Of a stretch of 64,000 nucleotides of DNA, positions 23,425 through 35,369 are shown piece by piece (the stretch's first letter is position 1; every line of letters begins with the position of its first letter). The position numbers and the translations under genes are program-made. The stretch covers positions 2,976,001-3,040,000 of the forward strand of contig NC_016461.1 in NCBI RefSeq assembly GCF_000226115.1, given 5' to 3'. The DNA comes from Thermothielavioides terrestris NRRL 8126. Taxonomy: Eukaryota; Ascomycota; Sordariomycetes; Sordariales; Chaetomiaceae. The notes beneath the pieces were generated by a model. That model was not told the origin of the DNA. It did no database searches and saw only the letters and a program-made list of their open reading frames with translations.

Positions 23425-23596
23425 AAGTGGCTGAGCGGTTGGGATGCAATGTGGGCGTGATGATGCGGGTGGACGCGAATGTAGGGAAAAATGTATAGTT
23501 AGAGTGTCCTCTAATTTTATGCTGTCCTATAATTTTGTCCCCCCCTCTCCGTAGGAGAGGGGGCAACTAAAACTAGGTGCAAGTGGAGCCCCCTGG
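23425..23596 (-). repeat. Right terminal inverted repeat of pogo element
   Basis: Partner of 12731-12900. This copy retains CC at the extreme end where the left copy has CT, consistent with C-to-T damage in the left copy. Confidence 0.88.
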
Positions 23597-25110
23597 TACA
23601 GCTTCAAGCTTCATTCAAATTCGGTAGCAATGGTCGCCCCCTGTTGCTCCTGTTGTTCAAATTGGGTGTGCGTTGAAGGGGGTTGGACCCACTTTAACCT
23701 GGTGCTTGCAAACAACAATGGACGTCAGATTTACTGGGAAGGATGGACACTTGCCAAATCACATTGTCTCCCTCAAGGGCCTTTGCATCGTCATTGCCGT
23801 TCGAACACCGTACTTGACTGCTGGCACCACCCAAGCCGCTCACATGTGGTGTTGCACCCCTTCCCTTGCCAACTCATCCCCGTCCGATAAGACGATAGGA
23901 AAGACGGCCCCGGCTCCCAGTCCCCTGCGACCGCTCGTCTACCAAGGCGGGAGTTCTGCTCAGGAACACCACTTGGGCGGCAGAGGACCAGTGCATTGCT
24001 TCGTTTCCTGCCGTTTGCTTCCTCCTCATGCTGCAGACCACGGGCACAGGCCCGAATGGTCGGTCCGAATGGGGATCGCGCATATCGGCTCGGGTAAGCT
24101 CACAGCGGGCGGCGCGCAGCTGTCCATCCCATCGGACTAGCGCCCGGCCGTGCTGGCATTAATTACTGGCTGGGTCGGATTTGGACGGCAAAGGTTCTTT
24201 GCCCCCAACGCTACGTGATCTTGGGGTCGCGGCCGCCCGCCTCCTCCTCTGAGTGCCACATCTCGTGGCTCTTATCATCGCCACATACGTGTTGAGGCAT
24301 AACAGTGATATGATGTTTTAAAACCAGGTGTCGGCCAGGCCATTGAAGCTCGGCGAGGTCAGACTCGATGACAGTGTGTTTCACAATATTAAACTGCCGT
24401 ATATCCTTTGTGGAGAGCAAGTCAGGATGGTTTGGGGCTGGTAAATTCGATGCTCTTATTCTGGTCTCTCAATGCAATGCCTTTGGAGGCTGAGCTGGGC
24501 AGCTGTGATTGAGTCACTCCAGCCCCTTAGTGGAGGACTGGGAACAGTCGCATCGTTGCGGACACGTTGATGGAAACTCTAGAGCAACCGCAGATGACTA
24601 CTAGTGAGTGTACTCTGTCAATGTAGGGACTGCTTCACCATAGTGAGCGTGAGCAGGTATGAGTAAACACGCTTCAATGTCGTACTGGTGCTCCTATATC
24701 CGAACACTGTAGTGGGTGTGATTCAGGCCCCGAGGGTTCGGTGGCTTCATACACCACCATTGCATCGGCAAACGGATACAGACGAGAATTGATCTAACAC
24801 TTGTACTCTGTATAGCCAGGTGGAGGTCGTTCTGATGACCTGAATCTGCTGACGAGGTAGACACGTATACATCAACACGCTCCTGTGCTGGCAGGTTGTA
24901 AGTGTCGATATAAACTCTTCATGCAGCCGCGACATTGAGAGTGCCCTTCCTCCCCAGAGCCAACCAGTGCCAGGACCAGCTCTTATCCTTCCTACTCAAC
25001 ATCAACTTAGCAACTGACTTTGCGTCTGTCTCGAAGCATTCGGCAACGACTTCTCCGCCGACCAGCGCCACTGCCATCATCTCTTACCGGCCTTCGATGC
25101 TAAAAACACC
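23597..25110. other. Intergenic, nothing recognised
   Basis: GC-moderate sequence right of the transposon. Short overlapping frames only. No tRNA, transposon end or conserved motif was recognised. Confidence 0.45.
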
Positions 25111-25329
25111 ATGTGCGAGTGGAGGAGACAACGATACAGCCGCTGCGGTCACTATAAGAGAGACAAAGATGGGGATCTTGTGTGGGTGAGAGTGAGCTTC
25201 TGCAAGAGCAAACGCGAATCTGGGCAATGCTCCTTGCGAATCAACGACCTCACAGCCGACGACCCCATTGCCGGCGACTGTGGTTGCAACAGCGTGTTGG
25301 TTGAGCCCACAACCAACGGCGACGACTAG
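25111..25329 (+). CDS. Small Cys-containing protein with CGH motif
   Basis: A 72-residue frame with six Cys: MCEWRRQRYSRCGHY, then FCKSKRESGQC and GDCGC. The arrangement MCxWxxxxYxxCGH followed by spaced Cys resembles a group of short uncharacterised fungal proteins that probably bind metal; this is from memory of the pattern and gives no function. There is no signal peptide. It lies 1.5 kb from the large transposon island. It could also be a chance frame; an upstream exon was not found. Confidence 0.42.
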   Translation: MCEWRRQRYSRCGHYKRDKDGDLVWVRVSFCKSKRESGQCSLRINDLTADDPIAGDCGCNSVLVEPTTNGDD

Positions 25330-25540
25330 CAGTCGACACGATGTTTGGTTGTACTCCGAACCCAAAGCCAATTGCCCCGCCACCACGAACTCCAACGCCG
25401 AAAGCAACTCAATAACGCCGCTGGTCATCTCCTCTTATTCCTGTGATCGCGTTCCTGTCCACCATCCCCGATCTAAGGAGCTCAGGCACGCCTTTCACCC
25501 ATCCCTGGACCATTGCCCTCCCCTTTCCCAGATTGAGCGA

Positions 25541-26022
25541 CTACCCATCTTCTGAAGCCCCCTCCTCCAACAGCTCCATCTTCCCCTTCCTCGACTTCTT
25601 CCTCGACCGCCCCAGACAGCCCTTCCAGTCCAAGCCGCAGGCGGCGATCGACGCGATGCCGGCGCCAAGCAGCACGGCCACAACAACAACCACGGCGAAC
25701 CCGACGGTTGCTAGAGTGTTGTTCCTGAAGAAGTCGGTGTCTCGTCGTAGGAGAAGGGCTCGCGGTGCATGCTTTTCTGTGGTGAACTGTTGATGGTCTC
25801 TTTGGAGGGAAGAAGCTTGGCGAATGCGGTTGTTGTCGTGTGTTTCTGGAGGCGTTGTGGTTTTGTGGTTGCTGCAGGCTGCGGTGGTGTTTCCTTTCCC
25901 AGCAGGATATCTGGTATCGCATCAAGAAGATGTGGCCAGCCACTTGCTGCTTCTTCTTCTGCTGCTGCTATTGGTACGCCGTTGGGTGGGATAGGAGTTA
26001 AGGGGTGAAGTCCAACCGGCAA
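25541..26022 (-). CDS. Tentative small single-pass membrane protein
   Basis: Two minus-strand frames together suggest a short membrane protein. Frame 1 (26022-25711) begins MPVGLHPLTP and contains HREPFSYDETPTSS. Frame 2 (about 25740-25541) encodes a hydrophobic helix (TVGFAVVVVVAVVLLGAGIA) followed by a Cys/Trp and a basic, then acidic tail ending at the TAG 25541-25543. I could not find a convincing donor joining them, although CTTCAG near 25722 could serve as acceptor. Either an intron was missed, or there is a frameshift, or frame 1 is a shadow. The hydrophobic helix with a basic juxtamembrane tail is the best-supported part. Confidence 0.33.
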
Positions 26023-29000
26023 GGCGACACTAAGTTGCGCCAGAAGTGCGAGTAAGCCCCAAAGTATGCACCTCGCAAGCTGGGCCGTTGGGTAAGCCGC
26101 ATAGAGTCATGGTCCTGTTGAACAACAAGCTGTGCTGGCCAACTTCACATTACAGGGATTCCAGGGATTGGGGTTTTTGATGAAGAGGCGAGCCTTGAAT
26201 GGTTGGAAATGCGAGCCTAACCAATACCTGCTACTCAGTCAGGAGGGTGATCTAGATATTAGTATCTCACCTAATATGTTTGAGCGAGTGCGCAACTGCA
26301 TAGGTAGCCAGCTTCGGAATTCTCTCGCATCCTGCTGCTGCGGCCGGGCCTGCGCCCCTAAGACTCCGCCTCCAGATGCAATGCGACAGAGGCTCTGGTG
26401 TTTCGCGACCCTCATCTGACCAGCTTGGCATGCATGTTCCAGCACACAAGTCCGAGCCCATTGCGAGGAGTGGATCGACCCTGCGGCATTGCCGCAAAGC
26501 CCAGGCAGCAAGAAGCTAGCCCTACGAGGGGGTCCGCTCACAAACTCGGCACAATGCAGGCATGATTCGCCAGTTAGAAACTGCATGCGAGGTGTCCCAC
26601 ACGAGGATTGGAACTCCTTGGTCAAAGGGGCCGGCCGTGGCTTGAGAAAGGGCCGTCACATTTCTTGTCACGATGCTCTCTATTTCTTTCAGTCACCACA
26701 ACTGCGCCCGTGCTAGCCCTCTGGCATATAATTACCAAAGCACAGTCACCCACCACTCGGCTCATCCGCACACTGTCACGTCACTCCGGCTTTGGACCAA
26801 CACGGAGACGATGACCGGCCAGGAGCCTGAACTCTGGCCGTTGGTTCACTCGACCTGCCCAGATCGGTCGCGACTTGCTTGTGCTGAATGAGCTGAGCAG
26901 GTGATTGCGGCGGGCTGCGCGCCAAGCTGAAGCCGTTGGTTGATCAAAGACTGAGAGAGACACAAGCTAAAAGGAGGAAGCATTTAAGTCAGGTACTCCT
27001 TTACCACTCCACACGCGATTTTCCATAGTGAGATTCCTGGCGCCCTCACCAGCCCGCAGGAACTCTGCGACCCTCGCTTCCACCCATTTCTGCTGACCAC
27101 CTCTGCTGACCACCTCTGAGCTTCCAGGCCCGCCGGCCCTGCAGTGCGACATTCATCTGTCAAAGAGCGCCTGCCCGTCCACCGTCAAAGGCACCAAACC
27201 ATCTCGCCCTCGCTCGCCGGCTGGATCAGCACCGGCTTGTCAATCCGGCCGACTTTGCCGCCAGCGCGGAGTCCGGCAGGTCAAACGAACAGCAATCGTC
27301 GTCTGGGCTGTAGCAAGCTCGAGCCAAGATCGCGAATCATGAATATCACCAGGGGACAAGGAGGGCAGAATGTGGCGGGGGGCTCACCCAGTGGCAGCAA
27401 GCGAATGCCATCTACATACGGACACTGACCGCGTGAAGACGGGCCGAAAGAGTTGCCCTCGGCATTGAGTCATGCTGTTTGTCGTTTTCGAGCGTCTTCT
27501 CTGCAAACTGGATGCTCTTGTCGAGATCGGCTTGGTACATATAGAGGAAGAGATGTCACCATCCACCGCGGGAGGGGTACGTGCCGCAATTGGTGTACTC
27601 GAGGCACTGGCAGACTGCAAATACCCGAACCGTCAGTTGCAAGTGCTTGAGGAGTACGGTGAAGGGAAGAAGTTGAGGGCTTTCGGAGAAGGAGCGCATC
27701 AGAACCATCTTCCGCTTTGCCAAGTTCCCCTCAGGTACTGCACCGGCGCACACATGTCCGCGGCTGGATGGGGCGGGCCTAACTGACCCGGCGGCAGACC
27801 GCACCCGTGCTGTGTGCCGAGCTGTCGCCCTTCTGGGCGCTCGTGTGCGATGCCGACGCGAGCAGGGACAGGGTGGTGATGTCGCGCAGCGGCGTCGGAT
27901 CGGCATGCCGGGCGCATCTTGCGTACCGCGCTCAGCCAGATTGAGTCGCATGTAGCCGCGGCCGATCCGCCTGTACGGGCTCCAAAATGAAGCGGTTGGT
28001 GGTGGAGAATACGGTCTCGCAGGGGTGGCGTACTGTGGGGGCTGTTACGCGAGCGAGGCGGGAGAGCCGTGGTTTTCGTTGGCGAGTCCGTTATCGACGA
28101 GTTTGTGGGACCAGGAGCGGCCAAGGTCTTGGCCCAGGGAAAGGCTGCCGAGGTGGAGGGCGCTCAGGAGGGCTGTATCTATGCGGAGTGTATAAAGGAG
28201 GATGGCGGCGTGGCTGCTCTCGAGGGGAGCCGGCAGGATGGGGAGACTGGCAGCGCTGCTGACTTTGGAGAACGGGTCCAGACCCCGTTCAAGAACGAGA
28301 ATATCACCGCCATTGGGATTCCGTATAATGGGAAAGATGGAGATCTGGAGAGGCCAGAGGATATCTGACCACCGTCTCCGATCTGATCCGTATCGTTGAC
28401 GCTCGGAAAGGCGGGGCTGTCGGTACGTACGGACTGCTCGTGGGTGGACTGCTCGTGGTTTTCCTGGGCATCGGGGGCTCGGACAAGTGGACTGGACCGT
28501 AGCGGACAGCGGGGCATCGAGCTCGGAGGGTCTGAAGCATTTGGCTTTGAGCACTTGGACAACCAACCACTGGGCAGGTCTGTAGAACCTGTCAGAGTTA
28601 ATCAATGCGTTCAACCGGCGTTGTTCAGAGTCAGCACGATCAGGTAGGCAGATGATGCCCACTTCAGGTCAATAGAAGAAGCGGTGAATTGTTCTTTGTC
28701 CCCAAGAAACAAGGGCCTGCGCATGGAAAGAGGGAAAAAAAACGGGGTTCGGGATCCCGGGACCGGGGGGCTCACCGGCCAACCCCCTCCGTTGGTGTGA
28801 AGGTTGGTGGCCGACTACGAAAACGCATTTGGAACTTCTTTGGTTCGGGTGTTTTGCTCCGACTCGAACTGGGACTGGGGACCTCGTCGGATCGAGCAAG
28901 CCCGATGGGAAGCCCGGAAGCACCCAGTCGATCCTGTCACTGAAGGATTTACCCTGGTGATACTTGGTCGCCTGGCTGCCAATGCCCACAGCGACTTGTT

Positions 29001-29134
29001 GCCAAACCCACAAGCAACTCTTACGAAGATCAAAGACCAATGATATACAGAAGCAAGTACGCTATGAAGCCCAAGCCCTGCTGACGACTCCAAGCACCTC
29101 CAAAGCTCTGATACCGCCAACTCCGCAGCCGACC
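26023..29134. other. Intergenic, possible gene remnants
   Basis: About 3.1 kb without a model I can support. Minus-strand frames at 27384-27951 and 28045-28662 contain short protein-like stretches (for example QADLDKSIQFAEKTLEND near 27530), but they change frame often and no domain emerges. They could be a decayed gene. No RNA gene was seen. Confidence 0.35.
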
Positions 29135-31561
29135 TCAACCACCACCGCCCAGCACATTCGCCGCCTTGGAGTCCGGGTAGAAAAACGCGGCTACAGCAAT
29201 GATCACATACGCCGCACAGAGCAGCGCGCCCTCGAGGTAATTGCTCCTCCCATCGAGCACCAAAAAATTGACAATGAACGCGCTGACGAACACACACACC
29301 GTCTCAAACAGGGTGAAGAACAAGCTCATGTCCCTGCCCAGCGCCCAGCCGAGGATGACGACCAGCGGCGTGACGAACAGGGCGATCTGGATGCTGCTGC
29401 CGACGGCCACGCCGATGGCCAGGTCGACCTTGTTCTTGAGCGCCACGCTGACCGCCGTGGCGTGCTCCGCCGCGTTGCCCACCAGCGGCAGCAGGACCAG
29501 CCCGATGAAGGCCTCCGACAGCCCCGGCGCCGCCGCCACCAGCCGGTCGATCGACGAGACCATGAACTCGGCGCACACGGCCACGAGGCCGGTCGAGAGG
29601 AGCAGCAGGATGACGGCGGTCGTGCGGGATGGGGAGGGGGGCGGTTGGTGGCGGCCGTGATGGGGCCTGGCGGTGCGAGAGTCTTGGTCTGGCCTGTTGA
29701 ACGGCGGGTGAGAGCTGGACCCGCGGTCTTCAGGGTTGGTTGCATAATTCGACAGGGAGGTTCGGCCCATGGGCCAGAGCGGCGGCTCACGTTCCCAGGA
29801 TGCCTGGGTCCCGCGGACAGGCTCGGTTCGCGCCCGTCGGACGCTGGCGTGGACATTGCCGGCTTCTGTGGAGGTTCGTTCGGGATTATTCGCAGGGTGG
29901 CTGGCGAACATGTCGGGAATGAGCGGCAGCAGGCTGCGTGCGGAGAACGGCCGCGGTTGGGTCGATCCCGTCTGCGCTTCGAGAGCAGGGCCGGCTGCGA
30001 ACTCGGATCGTCCTGTTCCGTCATGTGTTGGGAGAGATGACGGCGGAGCTGTTTTGTGGCGGCGGCTGGATTTCCCCTCATCGCCGTCACCTTTTGATCG
30101 CTGCTTGTGCTTCGGCTTCCGGTCACGTCTCGGGGACTCAGAGCGTGTGGCGCCCGCGGCTGACGCTCCCTTTTCGTCTGTGGCAACAGCAGCGTGATTT
30201 GGCTCGACGGCGTCCGGACTATCGGTGGTGCCAGTACCATTAGACCTGGAGGAAATGGTCGTCGCAACAGCTGTCTCGGAATCCGGGTTCGTGCCTCCGT
30301 CAGACCCCACACTCTGCGCCCTCTTCCCCTTCCTCATCATTCGCCTGAGCCTCCGAGCAGTCTTCGATGACCGCGATGGCGACCCGTCCGAGTCCGAATC
30401 AGATGACGATCCCTCCGAGCCAGACGAGTTGAAGTACTGGGCCGCAGGACCCGGAACTGCCTCCCTGTCGACCAACCCCTGAGGCGTCGAGGCGTAGATG
30501 TAGGAATGCGACTTGAGCTGGAACACCAGGTACAGAAAGTACACGATCAACATGATGACGCTTGTTCCTCGGCTGACCTGCAGGACCTCATTGTTTGCCC
30601 TCGTCTCGCTGCTGAATGAAGCGTGGAACGCGGTCGGCAAGAGCAGGCTGATCACGCTCAGCGCAAGCAGACAGGCGCTCATCTGCGTGACGGTGCTGTT
30701 GTAGATCTGCTCCCGGAATCGGAGTCCGCCGAGGAGAAAGCACATCCCCAGAATCAGGAGCAAGTTGACCAGGATAGAGCCCACGAGCGACGCCTGCACG
30801 ATGCGGATGTGGTTCTGGACAAGCGCAATGCTGGTTCTAGTCAGCTTTTGTCGGATAGAGGCTAGATACCCGGGCGGGTGCGACGCATCTCACATGAATA
30901 TTATGAGCTCGACGGCGTTCCCAAAGGTCACGTTCATCAAAGCGCCGACGGTATCGCCTAGGCGGCTTGCCACGCTCTCGGTGGCGTAGCTGAGGACGCC
31001 GGCCAGAGGTACTATCGCGACGGCGTTCATAGCGAAGACCACCCCAGCTTGCATGCGTGCGAAGTCTGGGACGTGAGTTAGACGCTGACATTTCGAGCAT
31101 TTTTCTGGGATGGATTGGTTTGCCGACTTACGCACAGCGATCCCGACGGGCACAAACACAAGCAGGAGGTTGACGGGGCTCGACCAGATCACGACTTTGA
31201 CAGCAACCAGGAATCGTACGGCAATATTCCTTTTGCCTGGTCCCCCGTCGTCAAGGACTTGAGCTGGTGGGCGACTTGATTTCTCGTGTCCATGTTGGTG
31301 CTCATTAAGGTTCGAGCTCCAGCAAGGCCCTAGGCCGCTTGATGGGCCAGGCCTCGAGTCCACTCTCGAGAGGTTCCCGGTCATGGGAGACGCTTCTGTG
31401 CGTGCCTCAGGTTGTGTTCCGCTGCCTGGGTTGTCTTCGGTACGGCTAGCCAGAGACGCGACAGAGCTTCCTGGTTGTGCAAAGGTGGAAGTTGGGAATT
31501 CGGGATGGGCCAAAACGCCAAAGCACCAGGACTTACCCATGTGACACTGTATCGCAGTCAT
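29135..31561 (-). CDS. Vacuolar-type Ca2+/H+ exchanger (CAX family)
   Basis: Four exons on the minus strand (31561-31537, 31470-31132, 31065-30894, 30836-29135) give 745 aa with consistent phases; introns are 66, 66 and 57 bp. The two alpha-repeat motifs that form the ion path are visible: GNAVELI near residues 170-176 and GNAAEH near 629-634, each followed by the expected helices ([15 protein letters not shown] and [23 protein letters not shown]). The family moves cytosolic Ca2+ into vacuoles in exchange for protons. Unusual is a loop of about 280 residues (about 300-580) rich in Ser, Arg, Pro and charged residues between helices 6 and 7; yeast Vcx1 has only a short acidic loop. The first exon (8 codons) is the least certain part. 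Confidence 0.83.
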
Positions 31562-32559
31562 GAGCAGATACTTCACCCAACGAGGCTGGATCTGTTCCCG
31601 ACCAAGTGTGGAGGCCCAATAGAGAGGGCTAAAGGTGTAATTTATCTTGTGCGAATCCCACCGGTGAATGAAGTAGAGATCACCGCAGAACAATGCGTGT
31701 TCGGCCGTCGGCAAGACGAAACGTTTTGAACCCCTAGTGGCGAGAGTGAATATCGCACAGACAGATAACGCCCCCCGAGGGCGAGAAACTTGGGACAACG
31801 CCCACCTTGGGACGAGTCATGCGTACCTGGCCGCTTATTATTGGGTGGCTGATGGTATTGGAAGTACTCATGAACCTTCCTCCGGACTAAAAATCCGGTT
31901 GATTGATCTTTGCCAGACAATATCAAATTGCGTTGTTGCCAAAGAAGTGCTCAAAATACAGTACCTTTGGTCGCATGTGATCACTGAGATTAGGTACGGA
32001 AGGTTGAACAATGCAAGATTCAGAACGAAGCAGCAACTTCGAGTGAAGGTGTCGGGGCCAGCAACATGTGAAGGTCATACGACCCAGGCTTCAGAAAAGC
32101 AAGGAGCGCAATCATCACAAGCTTAAGCCACTCGGAGATCCAATGCGTTGCTAATTACGGAGGATACCTGGTAGTTATGTAGATCACAGGCAACATACAC
32201 TATTGATACCACCGACATCTCAGCTAATTAAACAAGGAAATGGCTAACTAACTACAGAGTGCGTGGCTAATTAAGGCATCCTGAGATTCCTTTCTATGCT
32301 CGTAGTGGAAAGCCAGTAATGCTGCATACGCCACTTTGGCAGTCGCCGACGCTTGCAAAAGGCCAAGGAGTCGATCCTGTCAGTATCTTTGACGGATGTC
32401 GCACCTTGGTAGAGAATAAACGACCTCCAAGCCCTTTCTGCTGGACCGGGTATCATAAAGAGATAGCGTATCGTCAAACAATGTAGGAATCATCACATCA
32501 TGAAGCTTCATCACTCACTTCCGCCCCTCCTCCCGTTGAACCCGAAAGTCTGGCCCGGC
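31562..32559. other. Intergenic, nothing recognised
   Basis: About 1 kb upstream of the CAX gene on its own strand; should hold its promoter. No supported frame or RNA. Confidence 0.5.
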
Positions 32560-32940
32560 TCAGTCCGAATCGTACCCTCTCGCCGGACAGCACCCCCAGC
32601 AGTCATCCACACAGTCACAGCAGACCCAGCAGCAGCAGCAAGCACCGAAGAACGAATCCCAGAAGCCTGCCGGTTCCCTTTCTCGCCTCCGCTTCTCGAC
32701 AACGATGAGACGAAGCGGCGGGGGAGAAACAGGCCGCGGCTCCTCGACCTCGATGATTACTGGGCCGCCTCGCCTGGGGCCATGGCGCGCCGCGGGAGGG
32801 GGGCGAGTGCTGCTGATGGTTCGGCTGGTGTTAGTGAGGGCGGGAATTGCCATGCGCGCGGTGGAGCGGCCAATCTCAGTAGGGATGCAGAGAACATACT
32901 AATACTGCGGCCGCGGTTCCGGCTCGTAGTAGGCAGTCAT
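32560..32940 (-). CDS. Small protein with Cys-rich (CYSTM-like) tail
   Basis: Two exons on the minus strand, 32940-32906 and 32824-32560, give 99 aa. The intron (81 bp) ends CTAACACCAG with a good branch site, but its donor GTATTA is weak. Residues 1-12 are Tyr/Pro-rich, the middle is Arg/Pro-rich with an acidic patch (VIIEVEEP), and the end holds GFWDSFFGACCCCWVCCDC...CWGCC. A short C-terminal Cys-rich hydrophobic segment after a polar region is the layout of CYSTM stress-tolerance proteins, membrane-attached in yeast and plants; assignment here is by layout only. It is divergently arranged with the gene at 34166. Confidence 0.5.
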
Positions 32941-34165
32941 CGTGCCTGCAAGGCTGGATTCGTGTGGGCCACCTCTCGAGAGCGCAATGGATAGCTACAC
33001 TAGGTAGTTATCAGCGGCCAGGTCTGGGCGCCGCGAAGGGCCGCGACAATGTTCCAGTGATCGCCGGGATTGACAGTTCCCACCGATCCCCGATGGTCGA
33101 TGCCGATCGCAATGGGCCGATCGCAGTAAGAAAGAGATCGCACACAAGCAGCCAGGCCGGATGTGAGGCGGGAAGCTGCCGCAGAACAGGTCGGTCGAGA
33201 CCTGCCAGCTACACGGCAGATGTTCGGTGGACGGCCAAGTTCCGGCCCGAGAATCCTGGCGTGAGGGCTGGCGCTGTGGGCTAGTTATATCTCGTTTTGT
33301 CTCAGTCCCAGCTGTCGCAAACACGGGCATGCAGGCCTGTTTCAAGGCCAGCCCCCCCTCCATCCTCGCGATGCGGCAGTTGGGCGGGGTGTGGCACGGC
33401 CCCCAGCAAGCGCCACCCTGTCGGCGCAACGGCCGATGGGAGTTGGTCGAGACTCGGAATTGACCAACTGGACATCAGCTCATGTCAGCATTTCGGATCA
33501 GCCTGTATGGCGCCGCTCTGACGCACCGCGACGGCGCCCCGCGGAAGCACAAGGCATTCTTCAGACTGGGACTGAACCAGCAGGGTTCGTTTCTGTCTGC
33601 GGGTTGTATCCAAGATGCTGGCGGAACCCCGCGACCAGGCTATCGCGGAGGAATTTACCTTCAAGTGTACAGATGGCACTGGAGCCGCTGCCGTCGACGA
33701 AGCTGGCCAACCAACGCCATCGGGGAACTAATCAGAAGCGGACAAGTCCGTCACAAGGGAGGTGAATAACTTTCGCTCTCGAACTTCGCAGCTTGCGCCT
33801 GTTGAGCAACCCGCGGAAGAGAGATGAACGCCAAGCCGGGCCGGGCCAGCGGGGCTCCGCGGGGCCGGGTCGGCCCCCTGTCTCGGGCCCGATGCAAAAC
33901 ATCGTGGGCGGACGTTTGGAACGGGCCTGACCGAGGAACGAGGAGGAGCTCATTACTTGCTCGGATGCCCTCTTTGCGCGACGGAGGACCTCGCACCAGC
34001 CGTCCCCATTTCTAACGGCCCCTGCCCCCCGAAGTTCGATCGTCTCTCAGACTCTCTCATTGATCGCACGAGCCCTTTCACATTTCGAATGAACACCGAC
34101 CGTATTCAGCACGGCTTTATCTAGCACGGCTTCTCCCAAGCCTGGGGTGCAACAATCATCCCACC
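32941..34165. other. Divergent intergenic region
   Basis: About 1.2 kb between two divergent gene models, so a probable shared promoter area. Open frames within it are short and overlapping; none is supported. Confidence 0.45.
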
Positions 34166-34896
34166 ATGACCGTCCCCGTGGTTTTGGCAACCGTTGCCGC
34201 GTGCGGCAGTCTCGTGACCTCGCTCAAGTCGGGCTGGGAACTGCGGCGGATGATCCAGAGGAAGCAAGAGGAAAGGGAGTGCGACGAGGAGGCCCCCTAC
34301 GTCTTCCGGAGGTTGCGAAGAGCATACTATGAGGGCCTTATGAACAGCGCCGAGTATGAGCACTGGTACGAGAAGTTCCTGCTGGCCAAGGTCGAGAAAG
34401 ACTGTGAGTGGCGCCCCCTCCAAACACGACATGCCCATGTTCCTTGCAACGGGGAGAAGTTTGACAGACATCCGCAGTGGCCGCCATGCGTAAGATCCGC
34501 GCGCACCTGAGGATTCTGGAGAACGGGGCCCCGGTGGCACCTAACCAGCGATCGAGAGACATGGGGCAGGGCAGGCGGCGATACTCCGTCTCGTACGCCG
34601 ACAGCCCGCCATACGTTGACTTTCCGCAGACTAGGGCCAGCCTCGAATACTACCCGGATCGGCGCGCCAATGTCGGGGCGCGGCCGGATCAGTTCGTCCG
34701 CCTCGACCGGCTGGAAACATACAGCCGCGCCTCATCCGAGGCTTCGTCGTCCAGAGGGCGGAGCCGGAGCACCTCGGTGCGGCACGAATCCAGGGGCCGG
34801 TCGGCGAGACGGTACGACAGCTACGACAGCGGCAGCGATAGCAGCGACTACTATGCGGAGAGGCGGCACAGGCGCGGTAGGAGCTTGAATCGGTAG
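34166..34896 (+). CDS. Uncharacterised basic protein, 218 aa
   Basis: Two exons, 34166-34403 and 34478-34896, in frame (GTGAGT donor, CGCAG acceptor, 74-bp intron). The start context CCACCATGA is good. Residues 1-25 are mildly hydrophobic (VPVVLATVAACGSLVTSL), possibly a membrane-associated helix. Residues 25-90 are a charged helical region (ELRRMIQRKQEERE ... EHWYEKFLLAKVEKD). The C-terminal 80 residues are Ser/Arg-rich and Tyr-rich (YDSYDSGSDSSDYY), likely disordered. I do not recognise a named family. The splice structure and codon use make it a credible gene of unknown role. Confidence 0.65.
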
Positions 34897-35369
34897 AGGC
34901 ATCTGGCCATTGGCGACCGGCGGAGCAACTCGAAGGGATCGGCAGAGGACAGTTCGGCTTGGGTGCGCATCAAATTGTTCTTCAAGGAGGGTTGTTTCTG
35001 TATCTGTTCGGTATGGCAGCGAGGGCATCCGGTTGAGACATTGCGAGAAATCAAATCAAATTCGCGTCGAAAACACGACCCATTGCATGTTCGTCTAGGG
35101 TGTCGAAGGGCCAAGCTGTCGTGCAGAGCTGAAGCCTGAGTCTGCTGCTACATGGTTTTTTGGGTCGCGCAGCGCGATCAGCTGCCCAGCAGGACCCCAC
35201 ACGCAGAAGGCACCTGGGCAGGGGTTGCTGCTTGGCTTTGGGCTTGGTGGCCAAATTCTGCAGCCCGTCACCGCCAAAATTTTCCCTGGTCTGGCGTGTC
35301 CCGCGCTGACTGGCCTTGCCCGCTCATGGACGACCAAAGCCGGCATACAAGGTACTTAAAGGCCCGAAC
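34897..35369. other. Short intergenic region before RSA4
   Basis: About 470 bp with no supported frame. It separates two genes on the same strand and should contain the RSA4 promoter. Confidence 0.5.

Larger units (their letters stand above)
12731..23596 (+). mobile_element. Decayed pogo/Fot1-type DNA transposon, interrupted
   Basis: The ends are long terminal inverted repeats: the left begins CTAGGGGGCTCCACTTGC and the right, reversed, begins CCAGGGGGCTCCACTTGC. Similarity continues for roughly 170 bp (12731-12900 against 23596-23425). Both ends are bordered by TA (12729-12730, 23597-23598), the target duplication of the Tc1/mariner/pogo superfamily. Without the Gypsy insert (13559-21127 plus 5 bp) the element is about 3.3 kb. 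The interior carries a transposase pseudogene in the plus orientation and tandem repeats near both ends (12893-12990 and about 22995-23255). Internal DNA is rich in TAG, CTA and TATA steps, as expected after RIP. Confidence 0.88.

Noticed and set aside
27384..28662. Minus-strand frames suggesting a decayed Zn2Cys6-type transcription factor
   Set aside because: A few short stretches look protein-like, but no zinc cluster or fungal transcription-factor domain could be followed in any consistent frame.
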